This document shows positions 38,521 through 48,416 of a stretch of DNA of 64,000 bases, piece by piece (positions within the stretch are counted from its first letter, which is position 1; every line of letters begins with the position of its first letter). Made by a program: the position numbers and the translations under genes. The DNA is taken from positions 639,875 to 703,874 of the forward strand of contig NW_005178809.1 of the NCBI RefSeq assembly GCF_000350225.1. Reading direction: 5' to 3'. Under the pieces are notes generated by a model, which did not search any database, was not told the origin of the DNA, and worked only from the letters and a program-made list of their open reading frames with translations. Source of the stretch: Chondrus crispus (taxonomy: Eukaryota; Rhodophyta; Florideophyceae; Gigartinales; Gigartinaceae).

Positions 38521-39562
38521 GTCACCGTGCTGGCGGCGGCCCAGAGCCGATCCGCTGCCAACAAGAGAGAGGAGAGGTCACTGGAAAGGACAGTGATTGC
38601 CGCACGGGTGGTTTGGGGAAACGAAACGCCGACGAGACGAACGTTGTCGAAGACCGCGACGCGTGACGCAGCGTCGAACCCCCTTAGCAGCGGAACCCGT
38701 GACAAGACGGAGAAGGGCCAGAAAACTGAACCGTCGAGACCGTACATAATACTGTGCGAGGATTCGGGAATCGCGCCGACGGCAAAACGGCTATCGTGGA
38801 GAAGGGAGCTCCGTCCGACGCGTAACCCACCTGCGAAAACAAAACGAGCGGGTCGCCATCGCCGCGGATGGGGGAAGAGTGTATGGCAATACGAGGATGC
38901 TGGGACTGTCATAAAATAACGCACGGACGAGGCGACGGGCATTGCGAGGAATGCGGTGGGAAAACGTGCGGTATCCGGGGCACCCCGACAATCGCGTACG
39001 AGTTCGGGACGAGTACATGGAACGGATCAGTGACGCCTTCTCGCAACGGAAAGCGGGACGCACGACTGCACGGGCACGGCTGTCGGATCGGCAAGGCAGG
39101 GGGGAGTGAACAAAGAAGGACATAACTGGTCAGGCAACGGAGCCCCTTCTCACGCCACCCTGGACGAAGATAGAAAGCGAGGATCAGAGGGGAAGGAGAC
39201 GGAAGGAATACGAGAAGTCTTCACGGACTAGAGACAGGACGGAGGCGCGGACGGAAGCACCAAGACAGTCCCTCTCAATGTGGCTCGATGGCAACGAGAG
39301 GAGCTGGGGTGGACGTTGGCGAAGTGGATTGGCTACGGTGTCAAGGAAACAGGGGAAGCACGTCGGGAAGGAAAATCACCAGAGAAAGGGAGGAGAGATC
39401 AGCACGCGCGCGAAGGAGCACGGGGCGAGACGCCGAGAATACCCCCCAGAGAGCGGAGTCGTGGTAAGGAGCGGACGGGACCGTATGGAGGACGCGGTTA
39501 GACATGGCTCACGCTCTACAAGCACCCGTGGACGCGGACGTCCCCGCTTAAGGGGGGGGCCG

Positions 39563-40229
39563 TGTAGTATAACCCCCCCCTGGGGCTTTATTTTAGATTA
39601 GATCAACTCAGAATCGGATCGGTTACCGTAGGGCTCGATGCTCTACAGTACCACCACGTGTAACCCCAAGTACAGGGGGGCACGTGTACACGTGTACGCG
39701 CAGAACGAAGAGCGCGCACACACGTGTACTGTCAGCCCCGATGGCTGACAGTATTACAGTGTCGACCGACCGCTACAGTACGTCGCTACAGTACATCAGT
39801 ACTGTACTATTATGATAGGTTATTATGTACATTAAATATGGAGCGGACCGGCGGCGGTGGAGGAGGGCAAGCACGGACTTGTCACCCACCGACCGTCAAG
39901 GTCCGACTTCCCGCTTTTTCTAAGGTAGCGCTCGCTAACTACCTTAGAGCGGCACCGAGCGCGGGTTGAGGACGCGCGCGGTACGCCCACGAGTCGGCTC
40001 CGCCTCCGCCCGTCGGTACTGGATCGTTACCCAGTACCGCGCCGGGGCGTCGAGGCGTCGAACCGCTCGCGCGTACCGGCGTCCTCCCCGTTCCCGCTCT
40101 ACCACGCTACCCGGGCCCGCTGCCCGGTGCCGTTAGCAGGTGTCCCGCTTCACCCCCGTCTTCCCGTTGGGACGTGGTCTACGTCGAACTGTGCATAAAC
40201 CCCTCTCCGTTGGGGGTGTTTATGCTACA
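39563..40229 (+). repeat. Element C 3' LTR
   Basis: 667 bp, about nine substitutions and one inserted G relative to the 5' copy. Preceded by TAAGGGGGGGGCCG, the likely polypurine tract. Confidence 0.95.
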
Positions 40230-41394
40230 ACAACTAATAGGCAACCTATATGGGGGCCGATCCGCCGGCCACCGTTACACCGCCGGCCTTCAGAAACACC
40301 TCATCACGCAAGGCTATCAGCAATGCGACAGCGATCCATGTCTATTCACCAAAACACACACAAAGGGCACACTGCTGTTCGCTGTAAGCATGGACGACTT
40401 CCTCGTCACCGCTTCAAACCAAGCACTCATCGATGAACTACTCACCGCCCTCAAGCAAAAGTACAAAATCAAAAATCTCGGATTCCCTCATTCGTACCTC
40501 GGATGGCAAATAACACGCGACGCACAAGGAAGCATCCACATCTCGCAAGAACAGACCATAAGCACGATACTTGCAAAACACAACATGTCGGAATGCAATC
40601 CAAAAACAACCCCCGCGCCGCAAAAGCCAAACAAGAACGTAGAGAACCAAACGGCGCCCCTATCCCCCACGGTTGCCACCCACTACCGCTCCATTCTAGG
40701 AGACCTCCGGTATGTCGTCGACAGCACTCGCTACGACGCATACCACACTACCAACCAGCTGACGCGACACAGCAAGCAACCGAGCAAAGCAAATTGGCAC
40801 GCGCTCAAATGGCTCCTCCGGTATCTCAAGGGCACCAAGAGCAAGGCCATCTCGTATCACGCTCGAGCCCCGATATGCCTGCGCACATACAGTGACGCAG
40901 ACTATGCAAATGCCAAAAGCGGCAAGTCGCTCACAGGCATAATACACACTATCGGCCACTCCCCGATAGCCTGGACATCGGCGCCAGAAGACGTCGTAGC
41001 CCTATCAACCTGCGAGGCTGAATACATAGCAGCCTCGCTCGCCGCCCAGCAGACGCTATGGCTTCGTCGGCTGCTTCTGGACATGAAGCACCCACAACAG
41101 CACCCCACGACAGTATTCATCGACAACCAATCGACCATACAAGTCGCGGAAAATTCCGCCCCCACGCGCAGAAGGAAGTTCATCGATGTCAGGCACCACC
41201 ACCTTCAACATCACATCCAGGGCGCCGCTATCATCGCGCAACACATCCCATCCGCGGGCAACCCAGCAGACCTATTCACAAAAGCGCTCGGACCCATCCG
41301 CTTTCAAGAAATCTGCAAAATCATCCAACCACATGAACCCCGCAGCCCCGACCCGAAAGCGCACCCCGGCACAACATTCACGCGCGCCCCTTAG
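40230..41394 (+). CDS. Copia-2 pol, 3' part: RT palm and RNase H
   Basis: Continues the RT in frame directly from the left half once one ACAAC copy is discounted (KAGQL then IGNLYGG). RT palm SMDDFLVTA holds the Asp pair; then LGWQITRD, SILGDLRYVVDSTR and LLRYLKGT. RNase H: YSDADYANAKSGKSLTGIIH, ALSTCEAEYIAASLAAQQ, VFIDNQSTIQVA. Ends near the element's 3' side at 41394. Intact within this half. Confidence 0.9.
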
Positions 41395-41436
41395 CGTCCC
41401 CCGGGACTGACGGACCGCAACTCTCTTCATCAGACG

Positions 41437-43963
41437 CTGACAGAGTCGCGATCAGGAGAATAGGTCCTGCGCGGTCATCCGCTCCGAGACGTCTGACCCT
41501 GGCCCCGTCTCATTTTTGCCCCTGGTGTTGCGTCCATGACTCAGCTCGCCTGGTATGCCGTGTTGTAGCGCATTTTTATTCGTTTAAACATCATTGGTGC
41601 GCCACTGCCAACAGTGGACGAAGCATGATGGAATCGCTACGGGAAATACCTGTCACTGTAGGTCCAGTTATGCTTGTGACCACGTCTTTCCAAAACTTGC
41701 ACGGACGTTTATAGTTTCGCCTAAAATTTCCGCAAACGTTTTGGCAATGGTTTGCCGATTCTTTTCGGTTTTGTGGAAAAGTGGCTCAGTTGGAAGATAT
41801 CATTACAGCTAATCGAGCTGTTTACAAATTGCTTACGTATGTTTCTGAGTTTCGCAGAAAAAGTTGCTCAAACTTTCGGCAGCACTTTGGGAACCTTTGA
41901 AACTTCAGAAACATTCAGCAACCTTTTCAAAGATGCCGGATCGCATTACAGCTCCGATCGAGAATGGATGGAAATATTCCATCATTAGAACACATCCGGA
42001 AATATGAGGCTCCCACATTAATATGTGGATATTTCTCAAAGACCTAGGAGTTACCAATAGTATTTGGTAGTTACTGTGTGCACAAAACAATTCCGCAAAT
42101 ACGTGGGGTATTCCAGGAATATCCCATATGCTAATAATGAAAGCGAATTTATTAAAGCGATGATGCTTTGCGTATAACAGCATGCTAACACACTATTTAC
42201 TCAGTAGTTTGATTTGCGCGGAACTTCATATCAACACGTCTACGCCTTTTCTCACGATAGTTCGCCTGTACGCGTCTGCGTTTTTCGATTTGAGTTGTAC
42301 CAATCTTGTACCAACGATTGGTAATCTTATGGTACAGACGTCCGTCATCTGCCCTAAGGGGATTCCACCGAATATGCCAGTTAGTCAGCCCCATGCACAA
42401 CATGAATATAGAATCATATATTTTCTCTGACCATTTCCATTTTGACCCACAACGTTCCAAATGCCCGACATCCTCCCAAAATAATTTTCCACCAGTACAC
42501 GGTCGCTTGAAATATGTCGATTCTCTGCAACTTGTGCTGGTGACAGAACACCGTTACGCGGCTTCTTAGTCGGATGGATAGCACGACAGAACTCCTTAGA
42601 ACCTTGATAGCCCTTGTCTAATAAAATCCCCCATGTATGTGGAAATTCGTCTTCCATTGGACCATCATCCTCCAGCTCCAATTCATCAGCACACTTTTTC
42701 AATTGCTCCTTGTGAAACTGTCGCATGTCCTGAAAAATGCGAAAATCAGATACAAAACCAGGCTCGTGGGCACTACAGCCAATTGCCATCCCATTTGGCA
42801 AAACGGATGCCTCAATTTTGTATCCATACAAGCCATGTTTCTTGCTAAAGTACAGCTTACTCTCGCTCAAGTTCCCGCTTGGGCGATTTGATGGCTGGAA
42901 TGTCACGTCGGTGGCATAGCGGGCCATCGGATAGTTGCGAAACAAAGCGTTGGTATCGACCATCTTTTTCATACTCCATTTTCTGGCTTGATGGGAAACG
43001 TAATGCTCGTATATTGGTCCGGATATTATTGCGACAAACTTTAGAATGATGCGTTCAAATGTTGCCGCCTTCATATCGAACATCTTTCCCATGAAATCCC
43101 ACTGCGATCCATGCTTTAAGACGGCTAGTGTCATGAACAGCACATCCTTGGCGGTCTTGTCACATTTCCGTCCTCGTCCGACATTATATTCGGACATTAT
43201 GTGACCCTTAAACGCCTCCCAAACCCCTTCAAATTGCATTGGGGAGATGTTAGTCATCTCCCTGATACCTTCTGCCCCGCCCTGATCATAAAAAGTGTCC
43301 ATGATGGGACACTCGGAACCATTTTCTTCGTCAGTGTCCTCTTGGAGCGGTTGAGACAGCTGTACCTCGAGTTCATTCTCTCTCTCTACCGCTGCATCTG
43401 CGAGTAGAGAGAGGGCAGTAGCTGCGTTAGTTGAAGTAAAGGGAGACATGGGGAAGGGCTTTTGATGCGGTGGGGTGTGTACTTTGAAGAAGACCTCTGT
43501 TCTTCCGAAGTTACTGTATCGTTTTGGAAAAGAGCGGGAGACTTCCTAAAAGACCGCGCAATTTGGATATTACGGAAAGCGCACAATTTGACTTCGTAAT
43601 CTCAATTCACATTGCTTGCAATCCAAAATATTTATAATTTGATAAATGGTTGAGTATGTTGGCAATGACAATGCCTATACCGTATCTGCGCAGGTGCGTA
43701 CAGTATACAGTTCGTAAATGCGCATGCCCATTCTATTTGCACAAGTGGCCTATTGAGGCCTTGCTTGCAGGATCCAACAAGGTCCACCACCGGGACCAAT
43801 GGGAGTGCCGTTTGAGGCGAATATCAGAAAAATCAATTGTCAACCAGGATTTTACGGAGCCATGAGCCCTGGTAGTTGGGACCAAAGTTGTATGGCTCTG
43901 GGTCACAGGCTCTGGTGCCAGGGCCATTATTGGGACGTATTCTCCTGAATGCGACTCTGACAG
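41437..43963 (-). mobile_element. Harbinger/IS4-like DNA transposon with 31-bp terminal inverted repeats
   Basis: 41437-41467 and the reverse complement of 43933-43963 match at 27 of 31 positions (both share AGAGTCGC and TCAGGAGAATA). The 2.5-kb interior encodes a DDE transposase on the minus strand. No clear short target duplication was found. Sequences close to the copia-2 LTR start (13 bp, TGACGGACCGCAA) lie on both outer sides (41408-41420 and 43973-43985), suggesting insertion near the LTR. Confidence 0.75.
42197..43449 (-). pseudogene. HARBI1-like DDE transposase, frameshifted near the C terminus
   Basis: ATG at 43449; the main frame runs to 42385 (354 codons). The DDE_Tnp_4-type core shows RYATDVTFQPSNRPSG (first Asp, about 184), LYFSKKHGLYGYKIEASV, GCSAHEPGFVSDFRIF, ILLDKGYQG (second Asp, about 280) and VLVENYFGRM (Glu, about 324). 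After NVVG the frame is lost; the expected continuation (IYDSIFMLCMGLTNW, then a Lys/Arg-rich tail) is in another frame and ends at 42197. Such nucleases cut and move PIF/Harbinger elements, usually with a Myb-like partner; none is encoded here. Confidence 0.82.
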
Positions 43964-43972
43964 GTGCGCGCG

Positions 43973-44084
43973 TGACCGACCGCAAGGACAGACTGTCAGC
44001 ATTACAGTCTGTCATCAGCGGTACTTAGACCCACGAGACGGCGACGACGAGTAAAGACACCCCCATGAGGATTACGATTCATCA
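43973..44084 (+). repeat. Copia-2 3' LTR (112 bp)
   Basis: Two differences from the 5' copy (TGACC for TGACG at the start, CATCAGC for CACCAGC). Followed by CTGTC, the target duplication. Confidence 0.88.
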
Positions 44085-44596
44085 CTGTCTTTCGGCAAAA
44101 CTATAGCATAAGCACGTCGGCCTCGGCGTGAAAGAATATGAGGACATGTCACCTTAGAGGAGTTCAGTACTTGGATGAACAAGCCACGTCAAACCCTATT
44201 ACTCGGCAACCGTCCTTCAAGGCCCCTCACCGAAGTCATCGGGCCTGCTCACCTGCTTCAAGTCGTATGAAGGTTGAGGGAGCGAGGGGATAGGCATCGT
44301 TGCGGCGAAAGGGGGGGGGGGGGGGGGGGGGGGGGCAGAGATAAGACGGAATATGAATGGAGGAGACGGCGCGGTGGCGTTAGAGGAGGGCCGAGTGGTT
44401 GCGATTCGAGGGCGGTGGCGGACTTCAACACTTGCGGACTGGAGGGCTTTCAAGGACTGGAAGACTCGACGACTTCAAGACCTGCTGGGATCTGCATGTA
44501 CAATTCTAATGTAGACAAACCATGTACAGTACTGAAAACGGCGAATTGCAGCGAGCTTTTGACACAAGAAAATCAAAAGATACTGGCGACTCCTAC
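44085..44596. other. No gene; includes a 25-base G run
   Basis: 44311-44335 is an uninterrupted run of 25 G, a likely G-quadruplex and a place where assembly may be wrong. The rest shows no recognised coding. Confidence 0.7.
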
Positions 44597-45427
44597 TCAC
44601 AGCTTATTCTTAATCATCAAGGCATCATATCTAACAGACTTCCCAATCGTGTACACCTCGAGATCATAGACACGCATCTCCCTCCTCGTGGTCATAAGCT
44701 CCAACCTCTTCATCGTCAACCCCCTGACCCACAGCCACTTAACTGGCACGACGATTCTCTCCATGACACCTGCGTAGACGCCGTCCTCCTCCCTCTCCAT
44801 GTCAACAAGTCGCGCCCCACGGTCCTTCAACAGCTTCTCGATGGCTCGCACGCCCAGCCCGGAGAAGACGAACGAGTCCGCGCGGTCCGCGTCCTCATTA
44901 GGCACCATGAGCAGGTTGTACAACCTGCGGGGGTGAAAGCCCGGGAAGAAGCTATCCAAGTCCACGACCTTAGTTTTCGTCTCCATCAAAATGCTTTCAA
45001 TCCCGTTTGCCGGCACATTGGTGTAGTAGTACCAGACCTTCGCGGCCGGGCCCACGTTGGCGACTGCGACGGCGGTGTATACGGGGTCTGGAATGATTTT
45101 GGGCGGGAAGATGGTCTCCCAATCGATGGCGCGGGCGTCGTCGCGGCGCGTGAGCTCGGTCAGCTCCTCGAAAGTGACCGACTCGTACCAGAACCACGGC
45201 ATGGAGTTGGGCGGACGGTTGTCGACAAACACGGCCGCGTAGCGCCGCGGCGTCACGGACAGTACCTCGACGTCGACCGGGCGCAGGCCATTGGTTTTCG
45301 CAAAGGCGATCAGCGCCGACGATGAGCCGGTGGAGAGCTTCCAGCGCTGCGCCGTCACGTTGAAGCGGTCCGCCGCCGCAAGACGCACGCACAGAAGCAG
45401 CAGCGGGAGGAGGATGCGGGACGTCAT
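44597..45427 (-). CDS. Secreted protein with tandem RYxA/W-type repeats
   Basis: 276 codons from an ATG at 45427. Residues 1-19 are a clear signal peptide (MTSRILLPLLLLCVRLAAA). The mature part carries four or five degenerate modules of about 50 residues of the form R-x-x-D-x-E ... Y-x-A: LRPVDVEVLSVTPRRYAAVF (48-67), AIDWETIF ... VYTAVAVANVG (100-126), KVVDLDSFFPGFHPRRLYNL (153-172), RLVDMEREEDGVYAGVM (206-222), RVYDLEVYTIGKSVRYDALM (252-271), alternating with aromatic strands such as WYYYTNV and WLWVRGLT. The layout resembles the bacterial tandem repeat domain found next to polyglycine hydrolases and serine hydrolases (PF17660-like), but no catalytic domain is present. It is complete, unbroken and has its own TATA box, so it is the best host-gene candidate in the window. 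Confidence 0.65.
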   Translation of the reverse strand: MTSRILLPLLLLCVRLAAADRFNVTAQRWKLSTGSSSALIAFAKTNGLRPVDVEVLSVTPRRYAAVFVDNRPPNSMPWFWYESVTFEELTELTRRDDARAIDWETIFPPKIIPDPVYTAVAVANVGPAAKVWYYYTNVPANGIESILMETKTKVVDLDSFFPGFHPRRLYNLLMVPNEDADRADSFVFSGLGVRAIEKLLKDRGARLVDMEREEDGVYAGVMERIVVPVKWLWVRGLTMKRLELMTTRREMRVYDLEVYTIGKSVRYDALMIKNKL

Positions 45428-45509
45428 GGTGGGCTGCGAGGGTGTCCGGGGCGGGCGGGAAAGACGGATGCCAGCGGAGGGCGGGAAAGAAGGCTGCCAG
45501 CGAAGGGGA

Positions 45510-45517
45510 TTTATAAA
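45510..45517 (-). promoter_or_regulatory. TATA box upstream of the secreted repeat protein
   Basis: TTTATAAA lies 83 bases before the ATG at 45427, in an otherwise GC-rich flank. Confidence 0.55.
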
Positions 45518-48053
45518 GGATCAACGACTCCCCCGGCTGAGAGATGACAAGGTGTCAGCCCTGTTTGGCGAGCGGTGCCAATGGCTGCCGTCGCATAACC
45601 CCCCTTCAAGAAAGTCTCGCGGCAATTCAAGGCAGACACTGTCTACGCTGAGGGATGCGCGTTTCCAGTCTCGCCCACCTCCTGCCCTTACAAGTAATTT
45701 ACCTTGACATCTCCCTCAACCCGAGTCTGCGCCGCCCTCGCCCACTCGCTTTGCGCCGCGCCCACTCGCTCCGCAAGTGGAAGCCCGCGCCCACTGTCAG
45801 CCGCCCCGTCTCCACGCGCACCGCCACCGGACATCCCCCCGCGGCTAGATATTTGCGCCCCACGCCCCCCCCCCCCCCGCCCCTCCCCGTCCTGCGCGCG
45901 CCACCCGTCTCGCGCAAGTGGCCGTTACAGTACGCCGTACACGCGTGTCTCGCCGGCGCGGACGCGTCGCTTTAGCGTCTCGCGGCCGCACGTGCGCGGA
46001 TGCGGATGTGTCCCCGCCTCCCGCGTGCTGGGGCGCCGGGAGAGACGCAGCGGGGTTATCGGCGGGTGTGCAACTAGCTGGGCTTGGCCCTGCTGCGGCG
46101 CTCAGAATACGTCGTGATTGGGTCTGGGAGAGTAACGGACTTGCTGAGGCGCGCGGATTCTTGGATCGGTGGGGAATGGGCTCGATCCGTGGCCAGTGCA
46201 GTTGGACAGCGTGTCCTAACAACGACTCACTTGCCCGTTCTGATGAACACACGGACAGCTATTTGCGAACATCTCGTCTGCGTACTGGTTGTGCAGGGTG
46301 TTGACAGTATGCTTACCCTTCCGCGAAAGCTCTATTTCTTTGCCTTCGTGTCGAATGCTACACGTAGTGGAATACACCTTGCAGGTCCTCAGTGCTTCCC
46401 GATGTCAAACCCAGCAATCGGCCTGGTGAAAGCTGTAACAAGCCTCTGAAGAACCACCACCACTCTTTGCTGCAAACTCTGCGTGGAAGGACGGCACGTG
46501 TAGTGTCCAGGCGACAAGTTTTCTCTGAGGGCCGGTCTTAACAGAGCACGTACTTGCATTTGCAGAGTACATAACGGAAGACTATCACCAGCCTCCGTGA
46601 CCATCTCTCCCTGAAGGCACACCGCATCCAACTCACAGCCGCCGCTCTGTTTTTGGTTAAGTCTGTCAAACTGTACTCGTTTAAACTTTCTTTTCTACCT
46701 CACACGCTCAGTCCTTCATACGCCACCTCGCAACAATAGAATCTCTTGCCCTGTGTACGTAAATATCAAATCTCTATCTCAGAGTAATTCGCAACTTTTG
46801 CTACTATCTCTCACCAACACTCGCAGATGATCCCACAACGGAATTGCTCGCAAAAAGCACTCGAAATGATATTGTTTGCTTTGGTTTTTGGTTAGGTAGA
46901 TAGATTGTCTACACTACTCCCTTCGTGATGAAATCCTGTGAACAGGGGCTCCAACCGTAAAGGAACACCTATCCTCACGTTGTGTACACCGGTAAAGCTG
47001 CCACGGGAAATAGCGAGTGACCGTCGAACACTTGGCGTCAACCGAGCGTCGCCGTCTCGCTCTGCGTGCAGCCGCTTCGGCTACTTAGGGTCAGTTGCTG
47101 GCGCGCCGCTCGCCTCTCCGCCTTCCCCCGCCTTCCCCCACCTTCCAACCGTAAAGGAACATCTAAATTTATCAGTGTAGATACAGTTCTGACGCTGCCC
47201 ACACTTCACGGTGCCAACCTTTGTTTACTGGTATCTGTCCGATAATGCGGTATCATAACATAAAAATCGACGAAATTTATTTCTTTTCAAGTTTGATGTC
47301 CACAGTTTCTATTTTTCTTTAGTAGGTTGGCTCGTTTAAAAAACTTTTCTAAAGTTACTTCGTAGTACCGAATAGAAAGCACTCAACGCAATATTTTCAT
47401 GCTTCTGGTACAAAATTTGCTTAAAGAAAAGTGCGCTCTATAAGCCGATTTTTCTTTTGAACAGCTGTAAAGCTGCGTCAACGAGTTCGTTTTCGCCAGA
47501 ATTGACAAGCAAGGATTTCTCTGTGGTGATGGCGTTCTGGTTTCAAAAAGCAGAAGTGAAGTCGCGCATTGGCTTGCCTAAAAAACGAAATAACTTTCGT
47601 CCTCATATGAGAACTAACGGTCCGATAGACACTAGAAGAAATATGTTAATCAGCCACAACCTACAATATCGTAACTATGCCCTACCTAATGATTCCTTAC
47701 GTAATGATGGGCTTGGCTTATCTCTAAATCTTCTAAGTACTGTAGTACACCTGTAAAATCATCACAAATGCATTTTGTGCTTTCACTACCACAAAGACAC
47801 TTGCCACCTGTAATTCCTTAGATCCTCCCTGATAACGTCTACCCAGATCAAATTGCCACTATATTGTAGATGGCATATCACTTCTGGGTGTCATCACGAG
47901 CGTCTCGAAACAACTTGAGACACCGTCTGAAAAGAAATGTGGTTATATTATTGTTTGGCACGTACCGTAGGTAATCTTCAGAGTGTAATTACTAAGTAAT
48001 TCATCTCGACCCACACTTCAATCTGCAAATACTGTACCGTTGGTACAGTATGT

Positions 48054-48101
48054 ATTAATTCCTCTCGTACGGCCTCAAAGGCCGTATGAGAGGGATTAAT
48101 C
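48054..48101. repeat. Imperfect 22-bp fold-back
   Basis: ATTAATTCCTCTCGTACGGC and the following bases pair with GCCGTATGAGAGGGATTAAT across a short loop CAA, with two mismatches. A smaller hairpin TACTGTACC/GGTACAGTA (48030-48050) precedes it. Confidence 0.7.
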
Positions 48102-48359
48102 GATCCTCATGAAATTTTGCAATCATAGACAAGGCTGATTTTTTTAGATTTCCCTCTTGATCTTTTGATAGGTGCCGCCTCGCTTCTTGCGAGGAAACCC
48201 CCCTCTCCACTTTTTTGTTTTATTGTCCCTCTCCTGTCAAAAGAATGCAACTGTTTTTAGTGCAAGGACGTTGATTAGGTCGGAAGAAAAGTGATGTAAT
48301 CATATGCTGCTTGCATGCAAGTCTTCACGCTGCCGAATTGCAACACTTTTACGTTGTGG

Positions 48360-48396
48360 AGAAACAGTTTCAGGCCTCTGAAACTGTTCTGAAACT
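48360..48396. repeat. Palindrome downstream of the 48417 ORF
   Basis: GAAACAGTTTCAGGCCT is followed by CTGAAACTGTTC, forming a 13-bp-class inverted repeat, and GAAACTGTTC recurs again just after. It lies in the 3' flank of the minus-strand ORF. Confidence 0.55.
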
Positions 48397-48416
48397 GTTC
48401 CAGGCCGTGCTACAGT

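Larger units (their letters stand above)
35281..39562 (+). other. Element C post-pol non-coding block (about 4.25 kb)
   Basis: No long ORF on either strand fits a known family. The block is bounded on both sides by nearly the same 33 bases: the pol end and its purine tract (about 35256-35287, ending CGCTTAAGGGGGGG) recur just before the 3' LTR (about 39527-39557) with three mismatches. Only the right copy adjoins the LTR and acts as PPT. The first 250 bp and the right end recur in the reverse-oriented copy at 57639-62807. Confidence 0.8.
27243..40229 (+). mobile_element. Gypsy element C: 13-kb chromovirus-type retrotransposon with intact gag and pol
   Basis: LTRs of 666 and 667 bp (27243-27908 and 39563-40229), about 98.5% identical, flanked by a perfect target duplication ACAAC (27238-27242 and 40230-40234). 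PBS, gag, a frameshift-type junction, a 1,526-codon pol ORF with chromodomain, a 4.25-kb non-coding block, PPT and 3' LTR follow in order. No stop or frameshift interrupts gag or pol, so it may be active apart from an odd protease motif. Confidence 0.95.
23953..44084 (+). mobile_element. Copia-2: Ty1/copia element with 112-bp LTRs, host to nested insertions
   Basis: Both ends carry a 112-bp LTR (23953-24064 and 43973-44084; two differences) with a 5-bp target duplication CTGTC (23948-23952 and 44085-44089). The interior holds gag, protease, integrase, RT and RNase H on the plus strand. Gypsy element C interrupts the RT, and a Harbinger-like transposon lies between pol and the 3' LTR. Without the nested DNA the element would be about 4.6 kb. 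The LTRs are unusually short for copia. Confidence 0.9.
45528..48416. other. Intergenic region, no gene recognised
   Basis: 45650-46000 is C-rich with a run of about 15 C (about 45871-45886); short frames here are compositional. Two copies of CCAACCGTAAAGGAACA occur at about 46948 and 47145. AT content rises after 46650. Hairpins near the right end are listed separately. Confidence 0.5.

Noticed and set aside
38868..39125. CxxC-rich small ORF (CWDCHKITHGRGDGHCEEC) as a zinc-ribbon gene
   Set aside because: Short, in a GC-rich non-coding block, and no counterpart was seen in the related copy; kept only as a curiosity.
45655..46449. Overlapping plus-strand ORFs after the secreted-protein gene as genes
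   Set aside because: They follow the C-rich composition and mutually overlap in several frames; no motif.
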